64,000 nt of DNA from positions 186,001 to 250,000 of the forward strand of contig CAYGQE010000001.1 of assembly GCA_964351995.1 (NCBI GenBank). Reading direction: 5' to 3'. The notes under the pieces were generated by a model. The model had not been told where the DNA came from and searched no databases. It saw nothing but the letters and a program-made list of their open reading frames with translations. Positions 15,587-23,480 of the stretch are shown here, in pieces; position 1 is the first letter of the stretch; each line of letters opens with the position of its first letter. Both the position numbers and the translations under genes were made by a program. Source of the DNA: SZUA-35 sp964351995 (GTDB lineage: Bacteria; Actinomycetota; Acidimicrobiia; Acidimicrobiales; SZUA-35).

Positions 15587-18500
15587 TCGATGCTTCCCAG
15601 TGTCGGGGCTGCATCCGGCCGAAGCGAACGGGCCGAGCGTCGTTCCCGTTGGCGAGCTCGGTGTCGAGCTGGGTCAGGGTCTGTTGCAGATCGCGGATGG
15701 CGTCGGCCAGTTTCGGTTCGTCGACCCATCGCTCCGGTGTGAGCGTCAGCAGGTTGTTGCCGCCCACGTTGAAGCGGCTGGCGTCGCTGGCCTGGTCCAT
15801 CAAGAACACGTCGTTCATCGATGGTGCGGGGATGGGCTGGTCGAGTCGTCCGTCGCCGACGGCGGTGATCAGGGCCTCGAGGTTGATGATGGCCTTGTCG
15901 TCGGGGTCGTCGGATCGAAGGATGGGGGAGAGGTCGCCGCAGACCTCGTGGATCACGTTGTTGTAGAGGAACACGGCCAGCAGCTCGACCAGCGTGGCGC
16001 GACCCAGTGGTTCGGAGCGGGCGTCGAGGTTGGGGATGATGGTGCCGATCGTTCGGTACCAGATGTCGAGGTGGTCGTCGGCCCGGATGGCCGCGTCGTC
16101 GAGGCCGAGCGCATCGAGATATCGCTCGATCCACTGCACGAGTGCTGGCCAGGCCAGCTGTGCGTCCTCGGCGTAGGCATGGCCGTCGATGTCGGCCAGC
16201 CCGCGGTTGGCGATGTCCTTGGCCGGGTTCCACATGTCGAGGTCGAACTCGGCGATCCGGTTCTCGAACAGTGACGCGGCGGCGTCGCCGTTGATGAAGC
16301 CGGAGGCCACGAAGTAGCTGCTGGGCACGAAGAACGCCCGGTAGGCGAAGTCGTTGACCTGCAGGGTGCCGTAGCTGAAGAAGTGCATGAACGGCCGCAG
16401 CGGGTGCCAGGTCGGCAGGTTGTAGGCCCCGAGGGCGAAGGCCGACCCGACGATGAAGTGCACGTCGAGCAGGTGGCGGAGGAAGGTGACGATGCGGATG
16501 TCGGCTGCGTTCACCACTCGCTTCGCTCGATCCCAGGTGGGGTCGCCGGGTTGGTGGAGATGGCGACCGATTGTGATGTCGCGGGGTGTGAGGCGCCCGT
16601 CCACACAGTCGAAGCGGGCGACGATCGGCGGCAGCACGCCATCGAGGATGTGGCTGAGGTCGAGGACGAACCCGTCGCCGTCTCGCCGCAGGTCGAACGG
16701 GTTGGGCCCCTGCAGACGCAGTCGGACGAAGGTCTCGTCGCTGGTGGGTTCGGCCCACCCGTCTTCGGGTGGTGGGAAGGCTGTGTTCCATGGGTAGTTG
16801 GGTCGCCACGGCACGTTCTTGGCGATCGGCGACATCGAGTAGGCCGTGAAGCCGAGCTTGCCCAGGCCGTAGTACGCGGCCTTGTAGCGGAGTGGGAGCT
16901 GGCCCTCGGTCGGGATCTGCTCTGGCACCATCAGTTCCTTGGGGAGCCATTCGAGCCCGGCGTAGTGGCTGCACGCCCGAACCAGTTTGGGCATGCCGCT
17001 GATGGGCGGCACCCGGCGTCGGTAGCCGGACTCGTCGCCGTCGACGACCGTGCGGCGGTGGACTCGGCGCATCGAGATGATGGCGTTGACCCGATTGATG
17101 TCTCGCGATTGTGGCTGCGGGCCGACGGCGGCCGCGACAGCGACGAGATGATCGGTGTGCGCTGGGCGACGATGGGTGCCGAGCGCCGCAGCGATCCGCT
17201 CGTCGTCCAGTAGCGCCGCGATGCTCCAACCGTTCCGCCTCGCTTCGCGCACCACATACCACCGAGCCAGATACTGCTCGGCCGATCCCGGCTGCACGGC
17301 CTTGATGTCGGCCAGCTGATCGGCCAGCTCATCGAGAGTTCGTGCCTGTCGGGCGAACAGCGACCGCAGACGCCGTTGTCGCCGTTGCCGTTCGGGTCGC
17401 GGCTTGGTCCACGGCACTCGGTACGAGCTGGCCTGGCCGATCGCATCGGCGCAGATGGCGACGAGCGTGTCGTCGTGGGCCGGGTCGTGAGGGAACAGGG
17501 TGGCGAGGTCGTCGCCGTGCTCTGCCGCCGCGTGGAGCGCCGAGCCGAGGTCGTCGACCTGCAGGAACGGTTCGTGTGCGGCGACCTCGTCGTCCAGTGG
17601 TTGGCCTTGCCATCGGAGCTCGTCGACCAGGGCCCGCCGGGTCACCGCAGGCTCGTGGTTGATCGGGCCCGTCCGCCCGTTGTCGAGGCGGACCGGTGTG
17701 CCGACGTGTTCGTTGGCCGGGAACTCGGGGATGGGGTCGCCGTGGAGCCAGATGCGTCGGGCGTCGACGCGGGGTTCGAGCGATCGAGCAAACGTGGTGT
17801 CGCCCGACTTCTGGGCTCCGAAGGTGGTGAGCCGAATGGTGTCGAGCGGCCAGGTGCGCAGCTCGACGGGCAGGGTGGCTCGCAGTTCGCCGATGCTCAG
17901 CGCCGAGGCCAGTTGCACGGCCAGCGCCCCGCCCAAGCTGTGGCCGGTGATGTGCACGGCGGACGGTGCTGCCCCGCGACGCTGGTGGATGTCGGCCAGG
18001 CAGGCAACCAAGGACCCGAAGCACGACAGGATGGAGTCCCGCAGCCCGAGGGTGACGCGGCCCTCGGTGGCGATGCGACGGTCGCTGACGGTCTGGAGGA
18101 ACTCCATGTCGGTCACCCAGTCGGGGTTGCCGAGCTCGGTCACGAAGCCCTGGAACGCAGCGCGGTAGGCGTCGCCGCTCTGGCTGCCCCGGAACGCGAT
18201 GTGGATGTCGTAGCCGGAGTTCACCTCGTCGGGGTTCGTTTCGTCTGGCCGTGTGGCTCGGTCGAGGACGAGTCCGAGCGGGCCCCAGGCGTGGGGCTGG
18301 CCATCGAAGGAGCCGGTGCCGCCTTCGAAGGCATAGACGTGATCGGTGCCGGGGCCGTGGGTTTGCCGAGTGGTGAAGGCCGGGTCGATCGGGCGGCCCT
18401 CTCGGTGGTTGCGGTAGCGGCAGACGGTGGTAGTGGCGATCGAGGAGGTGATGCTGTCGTGGGTGCGGAGGTAGCGGTGCTGGATGCCGTCGTTGGTGAC

Positions 18501-18824
18501 GACGCCGCGACGGGGATCGATCCGGGATGCGTCGGTCAGGATCGGATCGAGCTGGTTGTTCGAGGGCCAGCCCCGCAGCGACCCAGGCCCGGCGATGTTC
18601 TTCATCGGCGACGCGCAGTGGCGGTGGACGCCGGCCATCACGTTGTCTCGGCGGCTCGACCCGGGGCGGGCCCACTCTTCGTAGAACGGATCGAGCGGCC
18701 AGATCAGTGCCTGGTTGTAAAGCTGGTAAGCGAGGACGCAGAGGTCGAAGGCGAAGAGGTCGGCACTGACTGGGCTGGCTCGCTTGGCTCGTTCGACCAT
18801 TGCATCTGCTCTCGTCCTTGTCAC
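15576..18824 (-). CDS. Class 3 lipase-lipoxygenase fusion protein
   Basis: 1082 residues. Lipase part (about 1-500): IHIAFRGSQSGD and the nucleophile elbow HITGHSLGGALA with Ser296, as in class 3 triacylglycerol lipases. Lipoxygenase part (about 600-1082): LRLQGPNPFDLRR, then FLRHLLDVHF with His784 and His789 in the H-x4-H iron motif, then TWHPLRPFMHFF, and YNNVIHEVCGD with His959 as the likely third His ligand. The usual Asn four residues later is Gly963 and the C-terminal Ile is Phe (ending ASISF), so two of the five canonical ligands differ. A lipase feeding free fatty acid to its own dioxygenase is a coherent design. The GTG start follows TACGAT by six bases. Confidence 0.72.
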   Translation of the reverse strand: MTRTRADAMVERAKRASPVSADLFAFDLCVLAYQLYNQALIWPLDPFYEEWARPGSSRRDNVMAGVHRHCASPMKNIAGPGSLRGWPSNNQLDPILTDASRIDPRRGVVTNDGIQHRYLRTHDSITSSIATTTVCRYRNHREGRPIDPAFTTRQTHGPGTDHVYAFEGGTGSFDGQPHAWGPLGLVLDRATRPDETNPDEVNSGYDIHIAFRGSQSGDAYRAAFQGFVTELGNPDWVTDMEFLQTVSDRRIATEGRVTLGLRDSILSCFGSLVACLADIHQRRGAAPSAVHITGHSLGGALAVQLASALSIGELRATLPVELRTWPLDTIRLTTFGAQKSGDTTFARSLEPRVDARRIWLHGDPIPEFPANEHVGTPVRLDNGRTGPINHEPAVTRRALVDELRWQGQPLDDEVAAHEPFLQVDDLGSALHAAAEHGDDLATLFPHDPAHDDTLVAICADAIGQASSYRVPWTKPRPERQRRQRRLRSLFARQARTLDELADQLADIKAVQPGSAEQYLARWYVVREARRNGWSIAALLDDERIAAALGTHRRPAHTDHLVAVAAAVGPQPQSRDINRVNAIISMRRVHRRTVVDGDESGYRRRVPPISGMPKLVRACSHYAGLEWLPKELMVPEQIPTEGQLPLRYKAAYYGLGKLGFTAYSMSPIAKNVPWRPNYPWNTAFPPPEDGWAEPTSDETFVRLRLQGPNPFDLRRDGDGFVLDLSHILDGVLPPIVARFDCVDGRLTPRDITIGRHLHQPGDPTWDRAKRVVNAADIRIVTFLRHLLDVHFIVGSAFALGAYNLPTWHPLRPFMHFFSYGTLQVNDFAYRAFFVPSSYFVASGFINGDAAASLFENRIAEFDLDMWNPAKDIANRGLADIDGHAYAEDAQLAWPALVQWIERYLDALGLDDAAIRADDHLDIWYRTIGTIIPNLDARSEPLGRATLVELLAVFLYNNVIHEVCGDLSPILRSDDPDDKAIINLEALITAVGDGRLDQPIPAPSMNDVFLMDQASDASRFNVGGNNLLTLTPERWVDEPKLADAIRDLQQTLTQLDTELANGNDARPVRFGRMQPRHWEASISF

Positions 18825-18830
18825 CGCAAC

Positions 18831-18836
18831 ATCGTA
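18831..18836 (-). promoter_or_regulatory. -10 box of leaderless promoter for lipase-lipoxygenase gene
   Basis: TACGAT on the minus strand ends six bases before the GTG at 18824. It supports that GTG over the Met eight codons further in. Confidence 0.45.
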
Positions 18837-18922
18837 GGACTGCGCTGCGAACGGAGCTGACCCCGCTGTCGTATCGCCCGAGGGCGAGCTGAGAGGTGCG
18901 ACAGGTCGGGCTGCTGATCAGG

Positions 18923-20343
18923 TCAGGTGGCGCAGGCGGCGCGAAGTCTCGCTCGAGCGACGTCGGCCATTTGGTCGGCGGTCAAGTCTGGTGGGCGTTC
19001 GCCGACCGGTAGCACGATGATGTTGTCTGGTTTGATGTCGTAGGCGCGACCGCGTTCGTCACGACGGGTTTGCCACTTTTCTCGATGTTTGAACCGGTTG
19101 TGGGGGCCGCATCTGGCTTGCGCATTGTGTTGGCTGGTGGTGCCGCCCTCGGCCCACTCGATCATGTGGTCGACTTGGGAGTGTCGGGCTCGAACCGTGA
19201 GCCGTTGTGGGTGCAGAAGTTTGCAAGGAGCAGAGCGGCTTCGCGTGCGGCGCCGGTGAAGACACGGCTTCTGGTGCCGAGTTCGGTGACGGTGTTGCGG
19301 CTGTCGACCACGACCCGGCGAATGTGACCGGTGACTAACGCTCGCAAGACAACACTTGGATGGATCGGGGCGCCGGTGGCGAGGTTGCACATGCGCTTGG
19401 TCAGCGCCTCGGGATCGTTGGTGAGCTGAGCGGTGAGGTCGGCGAGTAGTGCTTTGTCGTTGCTGACCTGGCCGTACTCGTCGATGGCGACTTGGTCACC
19501 CGATGGCAAGGTGAGTCCGGCGTGGGTGAAGGCGTCGTGGAGCGTGGCGTCGTCGATGATGACGTTGACGGTTGGCTCGGGAAGCTTCGGCGTCTCGCTC
19601 GAGCCGGAGGCGTGGAAGGCAGTGGCGGCGGTGAAGATGGCCACGAGGGCGTCGAAGTTGCGCTGGCTCTGGGTGCGGGGCAGCGGATGTGCGTCGGCTT
19701 CATCGCCGTGTTCAGCACGGCGAGCTTCGAGGTCGGCCTGCAGTTCGCCTTCAGCAAATGACTCGAACACCGCGACGAGTTGGGCTGCGGTGAGTGGGTC
19801 GCCGCCCGAGGCGGTGAGATGGAGGCTGCCGGCCATGTCGTCGACCCACGCCCGACGGTTTGCCACGTTGCGTTGTTCTTCTTGGAAGGCGCCGTCTTGG
19901 TCGGCAAGGCCGATGATGGTGCCAACTTGGATGCGGAACTCGCCGAGCGAGAGGTGCTCGGCCATCGACAGGAGCGAGTCGAGGATGGCATCGAGGATCT
20001 CGTTGATCCGGGGGTTCGTATGAACGCGGGCGATCTCGTGAGCATGGTCCACCGAGATGTGCCCGGCCTCGAGTGCGTCGGCGACCGTCGGGTGATCGCC
20101 AACGAGTTTGGCCAGCGTGTGATCTCGGCGGGCGGTCGCGGTGCCGGAGTTGCAGGTGGCCCGGATGTAGGCCGGGATCGTGCGGTGACCCGCCACCTGG
20201 TGCGATCCGGTGGCCTTGGTGGCAGCGAGGATTCGGGCCCTTCTGGCGTGCAGGGCTCGCATCTGGAGCTCAGTGGCGCGGAGAGCCTCGTCGAGCTCGT
20301 CATGGCTCATAACAGCAGCTTCTGAGTCGAACAGGTCCTCCAT
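18923..20343 (-). pseudogene. 13E12/DUF222 HNH endonuclease gene with one frameshift
   Basis: The frame from ATG 20343 encodes the DUF222 helical domain (SHDELDEALRATELQMRAL ... NRRAWVDDMAGSLHLTASGG) and stops at 19162. The next frame carries the HNH part: RARHSQVDHMIEWAEGG, then NAQARCGPHNRFKH and a tail of about 60 residues. Adding one base between 19199 and 19200 would join the frames and give CTHNGCTVRARHSQVDH, restoring the zinc-binding Cys pair typical of the family. So a single-base deletion or a sequence error separates an otherwise intact gene of about 470 codons. The family is common in actinomycetes and often sits in mobile or repeated contexts. An SOS-type box precedes it. Confidence 0.85.
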
Positions 20344-20349
20344 AGAGTA

Positions 20350-20371
20350 AGTATAGCGAACATACGTTCGA
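20350..20371 (-). promoter_or_regulatory. Leaderless promoter with LexA/SOS box (13E12 HNH gene)
   Basis: TATACT on the minus strand (20350-20355) ends six bases before the ATG. Immediately upstream, CGAACATACGTTCGA (20357-20371) contains GAAC-N4-GTTC, the actinobacterial LexA-box palindrome. A repressor bound there would cover the -35/-10 spacer, predicting induction by DNA damage. Confidence 0.7.
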
Positions 20372-20377
20372 TTGCAA

Positions 20378-20520
20378 CTTGGTGGCGAGTTGTGCGTAGT
20401 CGATGGGTGGCATGGCTTCCATGGCCTTCATTGAACGTGACGGTCGGCGATGGGTGGATTGTTGAAGATGCGTTCGAGTTCGTTGCGAAGGTCGAGGCGA
20501 TCCCTTTCTGTGCTGGTCGT
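20378..20520 (-). pseudogene. Decayed copy of coiled-coil family A
   Basis: Read from 20520 the sequence matches the intact gene at 9085-9432: the upstream GATGGGTGCTTCCGGTTG segment is the same, then TSTERDRLDLRNELERIFNN. The start codon position reads ACG instead of ATG, and a frameshift follows RIFNNPPIA so that MEAMPPIDYAQLATKL is in another frame. The repeat and membrane helix are missing. Clearly a remnant. Confidence 0.75.
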
Positions 20521-20586
20521 GATGGGTGCTTCCGGTTGGTCTTGCGACGGGCTTGCGGGCTGATTGTCTGAGGCGGCAAGTCCCCG

Positions 20587-20769
20587 GTGCGAACGGGTTG
20601 CATCGCAAGTTCGAGAGTGCAGCGTCTCTACCAGGACTTGCTTGGGCGGAGCGTCGATGCCGGTGGTGCAGAGTTCTGGTCCAGCGTTCTGATCAAGAGC
20701 GGCGATGACCTGCAGTTGGCCGCGAACCTCGCAGCATCCGTCGAGTATTACAACAACGCCAGCAAGTAG
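20587..20769 (+). pseudogene. DUF4214 domain fragment
   Basis: A 60-codon frame carries part of one DUF4214 unit: VQRLYQDLLGRSVDAGGAEFW followed by LAANLAASVEYYNN. It then meets TAG, but the same frame continues past the stop as coding-like sequence (RPAQVEALIQPIINAVAAEA) to a TGA near 20862. Either a nonsense mutation shortened a longer protein or this is a gene fragment. No signal peptide or ribosome-binding site is visible. Confidence 0.5.
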
Positions 20770-20939
20770 GCGGGGTTCCGCTCGGCACCAGTTCCGACGA
20801 GGCCAGCTCAGGTCGAGGCGCTGATTCAGCCGATCATTAATGCCGTCGCTGCGGAGGCTTGACCAGACATCTGGTACACATGGCGATCGCATTGGGAAGG
20901 TTCGTGTCCAATGCAGAGCTGATGCACCGAGGAGGGTCT

Positions 20940-21635
20940 GTGCCTGACGCCAATTGGTATCCCGATCCAGTCGATCCGGCCATGATTCGGTATTTCGACG
21001 GCACTGCCTGGACCGAGCACACCCGGCCGGTGGCTGCGGTGCCGGCCTCGCATCAGCCGGCATCTCAGGAAGAGCCCAGCAAGAAGGAGCCTTCGTTGTT
21101 TGGAGAGCTGCTCAGCATTGCGTTCATCGGTGCGTTTATCGGCATCATGCTCGGCGGAGCGCTACTCAATGCTCTGGGATCCCTGAGCCCGCTGACCGTG
21201 GAAGCCGGGACGCTCGACCGTCTCGAGATCGACATCTCGGTCTCCAGCAACGCAAGTCCCACAGACCGCCGGACCTACTACTTGAGCGGCACCACCGATT
21301 CCGGCGTTGCGTGGCGGATCGCCAACGAAGAGGCGTACAGCATTGTCGAGGGCGAGGGCTATCCGCAGCGAGTGACGGTCGGGATTGCCGACTGGACCGG
21401 GAAGGCTGCGCAAGTGACTGGTGAGACTTGGTCGATCGACCGCCAGGGCACCGGCGAAAGGGTGGCCTGGGGGCTCGCCATTGGTTTCATGGTGGTCGTC
21501 GGTCTGATCGGTGTCGCCATCACGAGCAAGACAGCGCAGCACACCGTCAGCGCGTCGTTCGCCTTCGCCGTGAGCTTCTTCGTGATCGGCAACTGGCTGG
21601 GCTACCAGATGTTCTCTTGGATCCAGTCCGTTTGA
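20940..21635 (+). CDS. DUF2510 membrane protein
   Basis: 231 residues. GGAGG lies five bases before the GTG start, decisive against earlier in-frame ATGs. The N-terminus is a DUF2510 motif (NWYPDPVDPAMIRYFDGTAWTEHTRP). A membrane segment (LLSIAFIGAFIGIMLGGALL), an extracytoplasmic beta-rich part (about 80-170) and two further C-terminal membrane helices (GLAIGFMVVVGLIGVAI and FAVSFFVIGNWLGYQMF) follow. DUF2510 is common in actinobacterial envelope proteins; the function is unknown. Confidence 0.85.
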   Translation: MPDANWYPDPVDPAMIRYFDGTAWTEHTRPVAAVPASHQPASQEEPSKKEPSLFGELLSIAFIGAFIGIMLGGALLNALGSLSPLTVEAGTLDRLEIDISVSSNASPTDRRTYYLSGTTDSGVAWRIANEEAYSIVEGEGYPQRVTVGIADWTGKAAQVTGETWSIDRQGTGERVAWGLAIGFMVVVGLIGVAITSKTAQHTVSASFAFAVSFFVIGNWLGYQMFSWIQSV

Positions 21636-21682
21636 CGGGCGGCGCTGAAGCTGCGCCCGACGTATCGAGCACGTGACACCGA

Positions 21683-21892
21683 TCAGGTGACGGCGGTGAT
21701 CCAGGCGCCCAGGACGCCGATGGTGACGAGGTTGCCGGCGACCATGGTTCGGACCGTGGTGGCGTTGAGTTGGTGCATGTCGCCTCGGAGCTCGGCCATC
21801 TCGCCACGAAGCTCCGCCCCTACGGCGCCGAGGTCTCGTTTCGTGGCGAGTTGGGAGTAGTCGATGGGTGGCATGGCTTCCATCTCATTCAT
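21683..21892 (-). CDS. Truncated coiled-coil family A protein, 69 aa
   Basis: MNEMEAMPPIDYSQLATKRD shares the family motif of the 9085-9432 gene, followed by a shorter coiled coil (ELRGEMAELRGDMHQL) and a C-terminal hydrophobic helix (MVAGNLVTIGVLGAWITAV). The first 35 residues of the full-length protein are missing and no ribosome-binding site is seen, so it may be a remnant or a short functional variant. Confidence 0.5.
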   Translation of the reverse strand: MNEMEAMPPIDYSQLATKRDLGAVGAELRGEMAELRGDMHQLNATTVRTMVAGNLVTIGVLGAWITAVT

Positions 21893-21997
21893 GATGAAGC
21901 AGACTCAAGACTCCCGCAGCCGGTGGGCCGACCTGCGTCGGTAGCAGAGCTCGGACTCTGGCTCTCGCCCATATCGGGACTGGTAGATTTGATCGCC

Positions 21998-23293
21998 ATG
22001 AGGGAATCGATGATCTGGCGCGTGGGCGGCGTGCTTGCGCTGCTGGGAGCAGTGGCGGCATGCACAACCGAAGAAGGCACCGAGGTCGTCGTCTCGTCAT
22101 CGTTTGTTGAGGCGGAACCGACAACGACCATCGCAGTCACGACCACCGAAGCCGGGACCTCCAGCACCACTGCGGTGGAACGCGTCGATCTCGTCACTGC
22201 GCTCGACACCGATCGCCCGGTCGAGGGGGCCGTGGCGGATGCTTCGTGGGTGCCGGTGGTCGAAGCGTTTGAGGATTTTGCTGCGCAACGAGACATCGGA
22301 GCGGCGACGCTGGCGGTAGCCGTCGAGGGCCAACCGACGGCCCTCGTGGCGTTGGGGTGGTCGGATCTCGACCGAACCGAGCCGCTCTCGATCGATGCCC
22401 GCTACCGGCTGGCCAGTGTCACCAAGCCATACACCCGGGCTCTGGCTCTCGAACTCGAGGCGCAGGGGCTCATCGATCTCGATCGCCAAGTTTTCTGCAC
22501 CCCGGGTCGATCGGGGGACTGTCTGCTCGACCTCGTTGCCGAGGCGGCCGAGGTCGGTCGCCCGGTCCTCGACGAGATGGCTGACATCACGGTGCGTCAC
22601 CTCATTGATCACACGGCGGGCTTCGACAGCTCGGCCACGCTCGACCCGATGTTCGCACCGCTCCTCATCCAATTCGATCTCGGTATCGAGGGCCTGCCCG
22701 TCGAGCGTGACGTCGCGACCTGGATGTTGGGCGAACCCCTGGTGCACACACCGGGCGAGGTTTACGCCTACTCCAATGTTGGCTATCTCCTCGCTGGGTT
22801 GGCGATGGAAGAAGCAACGGGCTCGGGCTATCTCGATCTGTTGCGAACCCACGTCGACGCCAGCGACGCGCTTGTGCTCGGTGCCTCGCTTCCCGCCGAC
22901 CGAGCGGCCGACGAAGTCGAGTACGCGTGCGACGAAGGACTGACGGTCGACGTGTTCGATGTCGAGGGGCCGGAGGTGTGTTGGGCTGATGGTGGCTTCC
23001 ATCTCGAGGCGATGACGGCCCACGGGCGCTTGGTGGCCCCGGTCTCAGAAGTGCTGGCGTTCTTGATTCGGCGTTGTGTCGACGGGGTCGCGAATCTGGG
23101 TGGGTGCAATGCGTGGCACGATGGCTCGCTGTCGGGCAACTATGCCGTGGCTCGCAACTTCGGACGGGTGGACTACGTGGTGCTGTTCAACCAGCGCCGA
23201 GATCCCGAGCATCCCGGCTTCGGATACGCCGACGTGGTCGACACCCTCGATGCCGCCATCTTGACCGCGGTAGGCGACCCCTTCACGAACTGA
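21998..23293 (+). CDS. Lipoprotein serine hydrolase (beta-lactamase family)
   Basis: 431 residues. The signal VGGVLALLGAVAAC ends with a lipobox Cys, so the protein should be anchored outside the membrane; a Thr/Glu-rich linker follows. The beta-lactamase-fold domain has SVTK (SxxK) after RYRLA near residue 140, a YSNVGYLLAGLAME tyrosine motif near 255, and a late HDGSLSGNYAV corresponding to the HxG-like strand. The substrate is unknown; peptidase, esterase or beta-lactamase activities all occur in the family. TAGATT lies eight bases upstream of the ATG, compatible with a very short leader. Confidence 0.85.
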   Translation: MRESMIWRVGGVLALLGAVAACTTEEGTEVVVSSSFVEAEPTTTIAVTTTEAGTSSTTAVERVDLVTALDTDRPVEGAVADASWVPVVEAFEDFAAQRDIGAATLAVAVEGQPTALVALGWSDLDRTEPLSIDARYRLASVTKPYTRALALELEAQGLIDLDRQVFCTPGRSGDCLLDLVAEAAEVGRPVLDEMADITVRHLIDHTAGFDSSATLDPMFAPLLIQFDLGIEGLPVERDVATWMLGEPLVHTPGEVYAYSNVGYLLAGLAMEEATGSGYLDLLRTHVDASDALVLGASLPADRAADEVEYACDEGLTVDVFDVEGPEVCWADGGFHLEAMTAHGRLVAPVSEVLAFLIRRCVDGVANLGGCNAWHDGSLSGNYAVARNFGRVDYVVLFNQRRDPEHPGFGYADVVDTLDAAILTAVGDPFTN

Positions 23294-23337
23294 CGCTGGC
23301 GAGTGCCAACTGGCAATCCTGGCCTGCCGCGATGCGC

Positions 23338-23382
23338 TTGGTTGACGAGTCGCTCGAATTCTTGTCGCAGATCGAGGCGGTC
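23338..23382 (-). pseudogene. Short remnant of coiled-coil family A
   Basis: On the minus strand 15 codons read DRLDLRQEFERLVNQ, nearly identical to residues 6-20 of the intact family member at 9085-9432 (DRLDLRQEFERLFNN). The rest of the gene is gone. Confidence 0.6.
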
Positions 23383-23480
23383 CCCTCATTGGTGTGACAC
23401 TGCAGCCCGTTCGAGGCGACGAGCTACGGTGGCGGCGCCGGGAGGGACCCAGCTCGGCGGCGGGACACCGCAGGGCAGGA

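Noticed and set aside
15247..17262. Open frames of several hundred codons antisense or out of frame to the lipase-lipoxygenase gene.
   Set aside because: Arg/Pro/His-rich translations typical of shadow frames in high-G+C DNA; the 1082-aa frame has recognisable domains.
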